Assembly: GCA_903932865.1 (NCBI GenBank)
Contig: CAIZHQ010000012.1
Location: 109,531 to 173,530 of the forward strand
Length of the DNA stretch: 64,000 nt
Source of the DNA: an uncultured Burkholderiales bacterium
Lineage (GTDB): Bacteria > Pseudomonadota > Gammaproteobacteria > Burkholderiales > Burkholderiaceae_C
Direction: 5' to 3'
Below the pieces are notes generated by a model. It was not told the origin of the DNA. It saw nothing but the letters and a program-made list of their open reading frames with translations, and ran no database searches. Positions 42,164 to 50,268 of this stretch are shown piece after piece. The position numbers were made by a program, and so were the translations under genes. Position 1 is the first letter of the stretch. Each line of letters opens with the position of its first letter.

Positions 42164-42916
42164 TCAGGGCATGCGGGCGCTGATGTCTTTGGCTGCGCGC
42201 ATGACGAGTTGAGCCAACTTGTCCACGTCGATAACCCCCATGCGCTGAACCGATGTGACCAGCGAAAGGGCGCCGGCGATGGTGCCGTCGGCATGGTGCA
42301 AAGGCGCTGCCAACGCGGCCAGATTGGTTTCAAGCTCGCCGTTAGACAAGTAATAACCGGCCTTGCGAATCTGGCTGTAGTAGCGACGAAAGTCTGGCCA
42401 CTCCGTGGGCAAACCCGCATCAGCCACTTCGTTCATACGTGCATCCAACAACTTATGCAAAGCAGTGGGCGTCCATCCCGCCAGAATCACTTTGGGCGCT
42501 CCGCCTTTGAACAGCGGTCGTGGACGTCCGCGGCCATAGCTTAGGTTTGCGGGTGCCTGGCCCAGCTCACGGTGCGTGTCTAACAACTGCTGGCCGTGCA
42601 GTGCGGAGACGACACAATCCAGGCCCGTCTGCGCAACCAATTCTTTCATGAACGGGATTCCATGTTGCAGAACGGGATCGGCCTGACGGATGTAATGGTC
42701 CAGCACGATGATGCGGGGCCCCAAGGTGTATTGAGAATCGGCGCTGTGCTGGAGCAGGCCGGACTCGGTCAGCATCCTGACATAGCGATAGCCCGTCGGC
42801 AGTGACACTTGCAGGGCTTCGCTGATGTCCTCAGCACTCCATTGCAGGCGTTGGTCAGAAAACAAATCCAGCACGCTGAGCATGCGGGACAGGCTGGAGT
42901 CGGCTTTGTCGTTCAT
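42164..42916 (-). CDS. IclR-family transcriptional regulator
   Basis: This 250-residue protein has an N-terminal winged helix (MLSVLDLFSDQRLQWSAEDI, then VSLPTGYRYVRMLTESGLL) and a C-terminal IclR effector domain (FMKELVAQTGLDCVVSALHG). IclR proteins often control aromatic catabolism and bind the pathway substrate. It sits inside the operon, 4 bp after the hydroxylase stop, so it is probably co-transcribed with the genes it controls. Confidence 0.92.
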   Translation of the reverse strand: MNDKADSSLSRMLSVLDLFSDQRLQWSAEDISEALQVSLPTGYRYVRMLTESGLLQHSADSQYTLGPRIIVLDHYIRQADPVLQHGIPFMKELVAQTGLDCVVSALHGQQLLDTHRELGQAPANLSYGRGRPRPLFKGGAPKVILAGWTPTALHKLLDARMNEVADAGLPTEWPDFRRYYSQIRKAGYYLSNGELETNLAALAAPLHHADGTIAGALSLVTSVQRMGVIDVDKLAQLVMRAAKDISARMP

Positions 42917-42920
42917 GTGC

Positions 42921-44426
42921 TCAATGTACTGGCTCGGCTACATGGGGCAGGCACTGGCTGATCTCGTCGAGTTCTGCCGCGCTGCGGGCCACACCGGCGA
43001 TATAGCGATCAGGTCGCAGCATGACGGCCGACATCTCCTGAGTTTTTAACCAAGCAACGATGTTCGGATCGGTGGCCGTGATGACAACCACGCCATGCGT
43101 GTGCCAAAGTTGGCGCGTCTCAGGGCTCACTTGGGAGAGCAAGTCAGGCTCGCCCAGCACCGCAAAATTGAGTCCAATGGCCTGATCAAGCAATCGTCCA
43201 TCTTCCAATTGCGGCTGGGGAAATATTTGCGCGACAGGCGCAGCATCACCCAACCACACGCCAGCACCTAAGCGGGGTGAAGGAAATTCAAAAATCGTGG
43301 GTTGCCCGGCCTTGAATTTTGCATCGCGCTCGCGCGCAGCCTGCGGGTCGGTGGTCTGAATGATGTCGCCTAACTTCACCGCCAGTTCAATAAATGCATG
43401 CACATGAGGCGAGCGTTCGCTTTCATACGTATCGAGTAAGTCGTCGCTGGCTCGGCCGCGCAAAACAGCCTCTAATTTCCAGGCGAGGTTAGCCACATCG
43501 CGCACAGCGGCGCACATGCCTTGACCCAAAAATGGTGGCGTCTGGTGCGCGGCATCGCCGGCAAGCAGTAACCTGCCGCGTCGCCAGCCCTGAGCGATGA
43601 TGGAATGGAAGGTATAGATGACCGCTCGCTCGATGTCGGCCTGCGCGGGTGTCACCCAAGGGCCGACCAACTTCCACAGCATTTCGGGTTTGACCATCTC
43701 GACCGGGTCATCGCCCGGCATCAGCATGATTTCCCAGCGACGCCGGTTGCCCGTCACGTTGCAATAGGTCATAGGTCTGACAGGATCGCAGTGCTGTACC
43801 GTGTGATCGGGCAGGGACGGCACATCGGCTTTGAGTCGCACGTCGAATACCAGCCAAGGCTGATGCAGCCCCAAATCGGTCATGGGGGCGTCCATCACCT
43901 TGCGCACCAGAGAGCGGGCACCATCACAACCGATCACGTAACGGGCTCGCACATTCATGCGTGCGCCGTTTTGCAAGTCTTTCACCTGCAGGGTTGCGCC
44001 TTGTTCGTCTTCTGCGATCGATTCAACTTCGTTCTGTTTGCGCACTTGCACACAGGCAAAGCGCTTCACGCCTTGGCGCAGCACGCCTTCGAGTTCCGGC
44101 TGATGAAAATAATGGTTGGTGGCGCAGCCGTGCGGGCCGCGCGCATTTGTGCCGCCCCGAATCAGCAAGGTTTCGCCCTGTGCATTATTGAAATGCATGC
44201 CCGTCAGGCCAGGCCGAGAGATGGTCTCAACTGCTGCACGCAGGCCCGCGGTTTCAAACACCCGCATGACTTCGCCGTCAAAGTGAATAGCGCGCGGCAA
44301 GGCATAGATCTCGGCATCTTTTTCGATGACGACGGTAGAAAGACCGTATTGCCCCAACAAATTTGCCAGGGTAGCGCCGGCTGGGCCGTAGCCGATGATG
44401 GCGACATCGAACACAGTTTCGCTCAT
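42921..44426 (-). CDS. MhpA-like FAD-dependent aromatic hydroxylase (set A)
   Basis: From the ATG at 44426 the protein has 501 residues. The FAD motif GYGPAGATLANLLG is at the N-terminus and GDAAHQTPPFLGQGM lies in the second FAD block, both in the PHBH/MhpA-type group. It hydroxylates a phenolic ring with NAD(P)H and O2 to give a catechol. The start overlaps the VOC gene by ATGA. The second MhpA-like gene (53.9 kb) is clearly diverged, so the two probably act on different substrates. Confidence 0.9.
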   Translation of the reverse strand: MSETVFDVAIIGYGPAGATLANLLGQYGLSTVVIEKDAEIYALPRAIHFDGEVMRVFETAGLRAAVETISRPGLTGMHFNNAQGETLLIRGGTNARGPHGCATNHYFHQPELEGVLRQGVKRFACVQVRKQNEVESIAEDEQGATLQVKDLQNGARMNVRARYVIGCDGARSLVRKVMDAPMTDLGLHQPWLVFDVRLKADVPSLPDHTVQHCDPVRPMTYCNVTGNRRRWEIMLMPGDDPVEMVKPEMLWKLVGPWVTPAQADIERAVIYTFHSIIAQGWRRGRLLLAGDAAHQTPPFLGQGMCAAVRDVANLAWKLEAVLRGRASDDLLDTYESERSPHVHAFIELAVKLGDIIQTTDPQAARERDAKFKAGQPTIFEFPSPRLGAGVWLGDAAPVAQIFPQPQLEDGRLLDQAIGLNFAVLGEPDLLSQVSPETRQLWHTHGVVVITATDPNIVAWLKTQEMSAVMLRPDRYIAGVARSAAELDEISQCLPHVAEPVH

Positions 44427-44983
44427 GCCGAATAACCCATCAGACGTTCCATGCTGGCTTGCCATTCAGCTCGGCTCTGGAATCTGGGACGGCTACGCGC
44501 CAGTGTTTCGGCTTGAGCCATCACGATGTCGTCGCTGTGGTCCAAGTCAATCGGCTCGCGCAGGGGTTGTTCGCAATACCAAGGCATGTCCATGAAAACT
44601 TCAAGACGGTTGCCTTCTGGGTCGCGGAAATAGATGGAAATTGCATTGCCATGGGTGGCGCACACCAGATCCGTGACGTCGGGGTCGGCCGTCACGCGGT
44701 TACGCACTTCGCGCAGCGTAGCCAAGTCGGGCACCCGCAACGAAATTTGGTTGATCACGCTGAATGCCAGGTCAGTGGGGCGGCCTGTGGCCAACACGAT
44801 CTGGTGATGTTCGGATGGGTCACGACTCAAGAACATCAGCTGAACTGGACCCAGGTCGCCACGGTCCGTCTCAAAAAAGCACATGACGTCTTTGTAAAAA
44901 CGCGCCATTCGTTCCAAATCGCGCACATAAAAACCCATATGACTGAACGTCAACGCGTTCCGTTGACCCAGAGGATTCGACAT
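44423..44983 (-). CDS. VOC-family extradiol-dioxygenase-like protein (set A)
   Basis: From the ATG at 44983 (AGGAG six bases before) the protein has 186 residues. It is a vicinal-oxygen-chelate protein with ligands H15, H59/H60 and E128 (SHMGFYV, HHQIVL and NRLEVFMD). The pattern fits type I extradiol dioxygenases, which open catechol rings with Fe(II), but the single-domain length is half that of classic BphC. A further ATG two codons upstream lies directly on the RBS and is less likely. Dioxygenase activity is inferred from its place beside the hydroxylase. Confidence 0.8.
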   Translation of the reverse strand: MSNPLGQRNALTFSHMGFYVRDLERMARFYKDVMCFFETDRGDLGPVQLMFLSRDPSEHHQIVLATGRPTDLAFSVINQISLRVPDLATLREVRNRVTADPDVTDLVCATHGNAISIYFRDPEGNRLEVFMDMPWYCEQPLREPIDLDHSDDIVMAQAETLARSRPRFQSRAEWQASMERLMGYSA

Positions 44984-45043
44984 GAACATCTCCTAAATTT
45001 TAAAAATTGAGCTGATTATATTGAATTGAATTCGCAAAAAACT

Positions 45044-45059
45044 AATGGTTTATCCCATT
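45044..45059. promoter_or_regulatory. Possible operator between the divergent set A operons
   Basis: AATGG (45044-45048) and CCATT (45055-45059) form a short inverted repeat in the AT-rich gap between the VOC gene and the divergent Bug gene. It could be a site for the IclR protein encoded nearby, which would then control both directions. The repeat is short and may be chance. Confidence 0.3.
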
Positions 45060-45136
45060 ATGAGAATTTGATAATTTAATAAGAATACGGCATGACCATG
45101 GGTCTTGACCTCAATCAACATTAGGAGACTACTTTT

Positions 45137-46111
45137 ATGAACAGCATCACCCGTCGAATGGGATTTACCGGCATCGCTTTGATTGCCATGACTGCTTTGA
45201 CAGTACAGGCGCAGGATTACCCGAACAAGCCTATCAAAATCATTGCCCCATTCCCTGTAGGCACAGGGCCTGATGCCAACACCCGGGAAATTGCGCTGGA
45301 ATTGATCAAAGTATTGGGGCAAACGGTGGTGGTGGAAAACCGTCCAGGTGCAGCCAACATGATTGGCATGGAAGTTGGTGCCAAGGCCGCCCCCGATGGC
45401 TATACGCTGGTCATGGGCTCCACCACTTCTTTGTCAGTGGTTCCACACCTTTACAGCAAGGTGCCATACAAGGCGAGTGATTTCGTGCCCATCAGCGTGG
45501 TGGGCTTGCTGAACACCGCGCTGACAGCGCACCCCAACGTATCTGAGAAAAACGCCAAAGAATTGATTGAGCGCTTGAAAAAGCAACCCGACAGCTTGGT
45601 GGCCGCCACCTCCGGGGTAGGCAGTTATTCGCATCTTGCTGGCGAATGGTTTGCCGCCAATGCAGGGGTCAAAATCAACTTCGTGCCCTACAACACCACC
45701 AGTCCTTACGCAGACCTCGTGGCCGGACAGGTCAATGTGATCTTTGATGCGCTGCCTGCAGCCATCGGTAACGTGAAGGCTGGAAAGCTCAAAATCCTGG
45801 CTTTGACGGGCAAGTCACGTCACCCCAATTTCCCGGACGTGCCAACTTTTGCGGAAGCTGGCCTGCCTGACTACAGCCCTACCGCATGGATTGGCTTGTT
45901 TGCACCCGCAGGTACACCCGCTGCGGTTGTGGCCAAGCTATCCGATGCAATGCAAAAAGCGGCCGGACAAAACCCGGAGTTGATGTCCAAATGGCGCTCT
46001 TACGGTGGTGAACTCAAGGCCCAGACACCTTCCGAGTTTTCTGCATTTCTCAAAACAGACAACCAGCTTTGGGGTCAAGCGATCCGGGGTGCTGGCATCA
46101 AGCTGGATTGA
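45137..46111 (+). CDS. Bug/TctC-type substrate-binding protein
   Basis: This 324-residue protein has a signal peptide (GFTGIALIAMTALTVQAQ) and a mature start DYPNKPIKIIAPFPVGTGPD, typical of Bug proteins. It has the same role as the 40.3 kb protein but is clearly diverged from it. An AGGAG ribosome binding site lies before the ATG. It starts a plus-strand unit of two Bug genes, an NTF2-like protein and a sulfatase, divergent from the hydroxylase operon. Confidence 0.92.
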   Translation: MNSITRRMGFTGIALIAMTALTVQAQDYPNKPIKIIAPFPVGTGPDANTREIALELIKVLGQTVVVENRPGAANMIGMEVGAKAAPDGYTLVMGSTTSLSVVPHLYSKVPYKASDFVPISVVGLLNTALTAHPNVSEKNAKELIERLKKQPDSLVAATSGVGSYSHLAGEWFAANAGVKINFVPYNTTSPYADLVAGQVNVIFDALPAAIGNVKAGKLKILALTGKSRHPNFPDVPTFAEAGLPDYSPTAWIGLFAPAGTPAAVVAKLSDAMQKAAGQNPELMSKWRSYGGELKAQTPSEFSAFLKTDNQLWGQAIRGAGIKLD

Positions 46112-46122
46112 GGAATCCGAGC

Positions 46123-47094
46123 ATGACAACACGACGTCAATTATTGCAAGCCTCAGGTGCATTGGCACTGGCTCCACTTGCCACGTATGGTCAAACGCCT
46201 GCCTGGCCCAGCAAGCCTGTTCGCCTGGTGGTGCCCTCTGCAGGAGGCAGCCCATGGGATCCGATCGCCAGGCACTTGGCTGAGCGTTTTTCAAAGGCCT
46301 TTGGGCAGCCCTTTTTTGTTGAAAACCGGGGTGGCGGCACGGGCTTGATTGGTATGGACCAAGTCGCAAAGAGCATTGATGGACACACCTTGGGCGTGAT
46401 GTTCATGCCGCATGCGGTACTTCCAGCGCTGATGGAGAAAATGCCCTATGACACATTGAAGGATTTGGTTCCGATCAGCCAGACTCAGTGGACTTACAAC
46501 GTCCTGGTGATGCGCAGCAATGTGGCCGCCAACAATATGAACCAATTGATAGAGTTGGTTAGAAAAAATCCCGGGAAACTGGTTTACAGCTCTGGGGGTA
46601 CAGGCTCACCGGCCCATTTGATGGGGGAATACTTTAAGCAATTGACGGGCACATTCATTTTGCATGTCCCCTATCGCGGACCCGTAGCCGCTTTGCAGGG
46701 TTTGATCGGTGATCAATCCGACTTGATGTTTGCCTCCTTGGCCTCAGCGCTACCGCATATCCGAAGTGGTCGTCTGCGCGCCATCGCCGTCACCTCGACA
46801 GAGCGGTTGGAGGTATTGCCTGATACCCCCACTTTTGCACAAGCAGGCTTCTCAAGGTTTGATGTCCGTGACTGGGCGGGATTGGTGGGCTCGACATCGA
46901 TGCCTGCCGGCGTTGTAGATCGCCTAAATTCTGAGGTTGCGTCCGCATTATCTGAGCCTGGGGTTGCACAACGTTTCTCGCAAATGGGTGTGTATGTTCA
47001 CACCAGCAAAGCCAGCGCATTCGGTGATTGGATCCAACGCGAAATTCCCAAATGGGCGCAAGTGGTTCAAAAATCAAACATCAAGATGGAATGA
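46123..47094 (+). CDS. Bug/TctC-type substrate-binding protein with Tat-like signal
   Basis: From the ATG at 46123 the protein has 323 residues. The start MTTRRQLLQASGALALAPLA has a twin-arginine signal, so the protein may be exported folded, unlike the Sec-type signal of its neighbour. The mature part opens AWPSKPVRLVVPSAGGSPWD. It is the third Bug protein in the window and again lacks a TctAB partner. It starts 11 bp after the previous gene. Confidence 0.9.
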   Translation: MTTRRQLLQASGALALAPLATYGQTPAWPSKPVRLVVPSAGGSPWDPIARHLAERFSKAFGQPFFVENRGGGTGLIGMDQVAKSIDGHTLGVMFMPHAVLPALMEKMPYDTLKDLVPISQTQWTYNVLVMRSNVAANNMNQLIELVRKNPGKLVYSSGGTGSPAHLMGEYFKQLTGTFILHVPYRGPVAALQGLIGDQSDLMFASLASALPHIRSGRLRAIAVTSTERLEVLPDTPTFAQAGFSRFDVRDWAGLVGSTSMPAGVVDRLNSEVASALSEPGVAQRFSQMGVYVHTSKASAFGDWIQREIPKWAQVVQKSNIKME

Positions 47095-47095
47095 C

Positions 47096-47503
47096 ATGCA
47101 CATTGCTGCCCTCCACTCCAACGCTATTCAGGGCGCGCTCTGCGCCGAAGAGGAGCGCCGGCAGGCACTCCTGACGGGGGACTGGCTGACGTTGGACAGT
47201 TTGCTTTCGGACGATCTGGTTTATGTGCACTCCACCACGGCAAGAGATAACAAGGTCAGCCTGATGGCTAAATTGGAAAGCGGTGAACTTCAATATCTGC
47301 GGGTGAATTTTGAAGATCTGGATGCCCATGGTGCAGGCAATTGTGTTGTGATCACAGGACGGCTTTCTGCTGAAATCAGCAAGCAAGGTCAATCCAAACA
47401 AGTACGAAGCTTGTTCATGACTGTTTGGATTCTGGTTGATACCGGTAGTGCAAAACATAAGTGGCAACTGACCGCACATCAAGGCACGCCATTGCCCTTA
47501 TGA
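47096..47503 (+). CDS. NTF2/SnoaL-like (DUF4440) protein
   Basis: From the ATG at 47096 the protein has 135 residues. It has the small alpha/beta-barrel pattern of nuclear transport factor 2-like proteins (EEERRQALLTGDWLTLDSLL, then HSTTARDNKVSLMAKLESG). Such proteins can be enzymes or ligand-binding subunits. Its function in this route is unknown; it may isomerise or bind an aromatic intermediate. It starts directly after the Bug stop and overlaps the sulfatase start by ATGA. Confidence 0.8.
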   Translation: MHIAALHSNAIQGALCAEEERRQALLTGDWLTLDSLLSDDLVYVHSTTARDNKVSLMAKLESGELQYLRVNFEDLDAHGAGNCVVITGRLSAEISKQGQSKQVRSLFMTVWILVDTGSAKHKWQLTAHQGTPLPL

Positions 47504-48837
47504 ACAGTGACAACGGCTCGCATATGACCAACTTTATTTTTATAGTGGCCGATGACCTTGGTTACGCCGATTTGGGGTGCTATGGCGGACGTGAGACTGA
47601 GTTCGGCCCCGTGTCTCCGGTGCTGGACCAACTTGCGGCCAACGGACAGCGGTACGAGAATGGCTACGCCAATTCCCCTGTATGTTCGCCCACGCGCTTT
47701 GCACTTATGACTGGGCGTTATCAGTACTGGGTTCGCGGGGCCAGCGAGGAGCCGATGCTGGGCAGCGCCAGGGGAAATCCTGAAATCGGTTTGCATCCTC
47801 ACTTGCCAACGTTGCCATCGATGCTCAAAGACGTGGGTTATCACACCGCTTTGATAGGCAAATGGCACCTTGGCTTTCGCCCGCATTTTGGGCCAGAAAA
47901 ATCCGGCTACATGCATCACTTTGGTCCAATGTCGGGTGGGGTGAGCTATTACGGTCACAACGCGCGCGGACCCGACTCCGACTTGGAGCTGGATGGTGCA
48001 CCCTACGATGAGCCGGGTTACCTGACCGATCTCATTTCAAAACGTGCCGCGCAGTATGTACGCGACCGGGCCGCCAGCGGACAAAAGTTTTTTCTGAGCT
48101 TGCATTACACCGCACCACATTGGCCCTGGGAAACACGCGCACAGGGGCGCATCGATCCGGACATCGTAAAGAACCTCTTTCATTTGGATGGCGGCAATGT
48201 GGAAACCTACCGCACCATGATTCGCGAAATGGACGAGGGCATTGGCTGGGTGGTGGAGGCCCTTCGCGACACGGGTCAGCTTGACAACACGCTGATCATT
48301 TTCACCAGCGACAACGGTGGTGAACGCTTCTCAGACAACTGGCCCTTGGTCGGTGGCAAGATGGATCTGACCGAGGGTGGGATCCGAGTGCCTTATATCG
48401 TGCACTGGCCCCAAGGCGTTCATCAGCCAGGGTCGGTGTGCGCACAGCACTGCATGACGATGGACTGGAGCGCAACCGTACTTCAAATTGCAGGTGCGCA
48501 TCTCCCTACAGGGCACGTTCTGGATGGGGTTTCGATGGAGCCCACCCTGAAGGACTGTACGCAGACATTTTCACGTCCTATGTTTTGGCGCATGAAACAC
48601 AATACACAGCGCGCATACCGTGACGGCGACTGGAAGTACCTCCAAGTCAATGAGCATGAGTATTTGTTCAACCTCAGCCAAGATGCCCGTGAACGAGCCA
48701 ATCAATCACACCGTGAACCTCAAAAATTGGAGTTCATGCGTGCTCAGTGGAAACAGTGGAATGAACAAATACCAGCTGTTCCACCCGACGCGGTCGTTCA
48801 CCAAGCCTACACTGTGAGTGATATGCCTGCTCGATGA
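47500..48837 (+). CDS. Type I sulfatase, cytoplasmic, CxPxR type
   Basis: From the ATG at 47500 the protein has 445 residues. The formylglycine motif CSPTR has C62 and R66, the metal ligands D18 and D19 lie in IVADDLGYADLG, and IGKWHLGF and TSDNGGERF supply the rest of the active site. The cysteine must be oxidised to formylglycine. There is no signal peptide, so it acts in the cytoplasm after substrate uptake, perhaps removing sulfate from an aryl sulfate taken up with the adjacent Bug proteins (inference). Confidence 0.92.
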   Translation: MNSDNGSHMTNFIFIVADDLGYADLGCYGGRETEFGPVSPVLDQLAANGQRYENGYANSPVCSPTRFALMTGRYQYWVRGASEEPMLGSARGNPEIGLHPHLPTLPSMLKDVGYHTALIGKWHLGFRPHFGPEKSGYMHHFGPMSGGVSYYGHNARGPDSDLELDGAPYDEPGYLTDLISKRAAQYVRDRAASGQKFFLSLHYTAPHWPWETRAQGRIDPDIVKNLFHLDGGNVETYRTMIREMDEGIGWVVEALRDTGQLDNTLIIFTSDNGGERFSDNWPLVGGKMDLTEGGIRVPYIVHWPQGVHQPGSVCAQHCMTMDWSATVLQIAGAHLPTGHVLDGVSMEPTLKDCTQTFSRPMFWRMKHNTQRAYRDGDWKYLQVNEHEYLFNLSQDARERANQSHREPQKLEFMRAQWKQWNEQIPAVPPDAVVHQAYTVSDMPAR

Positions 48838-49294
48838 AACGTCTTACTTCGGGGTTGAATTTTTTAGAGTTCAGTAAATTTCTACTTAATTTTCTGCAAG
48901 TCAACTCTTGGGATCGCCAAATTTAACGATTGCTTTGCGCGAAAAGTTACGGCCGCCTTTAAATTTTCGAAGGGATTCCGGCAAGTCCTTGATAGGCGGC
49001 TTAGGGCCTGGCGGGAATGTGGGTTTAGATTTTGGCAAGTCCTGCACCTTTGGTGCTCAATTAGTCAGAGCAGTCAGTCGTAATGAATCGACTAAAGATG
49101 AATGTGCGGGCCAAAGCGGCCATTGATCTTTGAACCGTTAAAGGCATCGACGTCGCGGGAGCACTCATCGGACCAAGTGGGCTCGTTGTTTGCTATAGGC
49201 CAGAAGCCGTCAGCTAGGGGCGTTCCAAATAGTCATTCATAACCAAGGAATACCTGAAACAGCTACTTCGTAGCTACAGGGTATGGCTAGCTGT
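48838..49294. other. Intergenic region between the two catabolic sets
   Basis: This 457-bp gap holds no intact gene. It contains a short reading-frame remnant (48901-49047), an AAGCGGCCATT segment near 49.1 kb and a small hairpin AGCTAC-TTC-GTAGCT (49261-49275), which could weakly end the nitronate monooxygenase transcript. It looks like a scar between two separately acquired gene sets, which is inference. Confidence 0.5.
48901..49047 (-). pseudogene. Possible C-terminal remnant of a small basic protein
   Basis: The minus strand encodes a 48-residue open stretch ending RNFSRKAIVKFGDPKS and a stop, with a proline-rich segment before it. An in-frame TGA lies just upstream, and no ribosome binding site precedes a start. 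The composition looks protein-like, but it could be chance. No parent family was recognised. Confidence 0.25.
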
Positions 49295-50257
49295 TCAACT
49301 TAAAGAGTTTACAAGACGCCTGCGACACTCTGCGTATTCCCGCTTGAACTGGGCCACGCGCTCGGCTGTGCTGACCACCGCCGTGATCGAGCCAATGCCC
49401 TGGCCGCAGCCCCAAATGTCTTTCCAGGTCTTCTTGGCGTCGCCGCCAAAGTTCATTTTGCTGGGGTCAGACTCGGGCAGATTGTCCGGGTCCAGACCCG
49501 CTGCACGAATGGAAGGCGCCAGGTAGTTGCCGTGCACGCCGGTGAACAGGTTGCTGTAGACCACGTCATCAGAATTGCAATCGACCACGGCTTGTTTGTA
49601 GTCCTCTGCGGCACGGGCTTCGTGGGTGGCGATGAAAGCCGAACCGATGTAGGCGAAGTCTGCGCCCATGGCCTGCGCAGCCAAAATGGCGTCACCCGTG
49701 GCGATCGAGCCGGACAAGGCGACCGGGCCATCGAACCATTGGCGGATTTCCTGGATCAAAGCGAAGGGGCTTTTCACGCCCGCGTGGCCACCGGCACCTG
49801 CAGCGACGGCGATCAGTCCGTCCGCGCCCTTTTCAATCGCCTTGTGGGCAAACTTGTTGTTGATGATGTCGTGCAGCACAACGCCGCCATAGCTGTGCGC
49901 GGCCTGGTTGATCTCTTCCCGCGCGCCCAGCGAGGTGATGATGATCGGCACCTTGTACTTCACGCACATGGCCATGTCGTGATCCAGGCGGTCATTGCTC
50001 TTGTGCACGATCTGGTTGATCGCAAAAGGCGCTGCAGGATTGTCGGGGTTGGCTTTGTTGTAAGCGGCCAGGGTCTCGGTGATCTCGGCCAGCCAGTCTT
50101 CCAGTTGCGCTGCAGGCCTTGCGTTCAAAGCCGGCATGGAGCCCACAATACCGGCCTTGCACTGCTCGATCACCAGCTTGGGGTTGCTGATGATGAACAA
50201 AGGCGAGGCGATGACAGGGAACTTCTGGGCAGCGAGCACTGGTGGTAGTTTTGACAT
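49295..50257 (-). CDS. Nitronate monooxygenase (2-nitropropane dioxygenase family)
   Basis: From the ATG at 50257 the protein has 320 residues. It is an FMN TIM-barrel enzyme with the catalytic histidine H158 in AAGAGGHAG and the FMN-phosphate block GADFAYIGSAFIATHEA. The family oxidises nitronates, and many members act in other aromatic or enoyl routes, so the real substrate is uncertain. A TTG at 50272 is an alternative start. It is the last gene of the set B operon. Confidence 0.9.
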   Translation of the reverse strand: MSKLPPVLAAQKFPVIASPLFIISNPKLVIEQCKAGIVGSMPALNARPAAQLEDWLAEITETLAAYNKANPDNPAAPFAINQIVHKSNDRLDHDMAMCVKYKVPIIITSLGAREEINQAAHSYGGVVLHDIINNKFAHKAIEKGADGLIAVAAGAGGHAGVKSPFALIQEIRQWFDGPVALSGSIATGDAILAAQAMGADFAYIGSAFIATHEARAAEDYKQAVVDCNSDDVVYSNLFTGVHGNYLAPSIRAAGLDPDNLPESDPSKMNFGGDAKKTWKDIWGCGQGIGSITAVVSTAERVAQFKREYAECRRRLVNSLS

Positions 50258-50268
50258 GATCTGAAATA

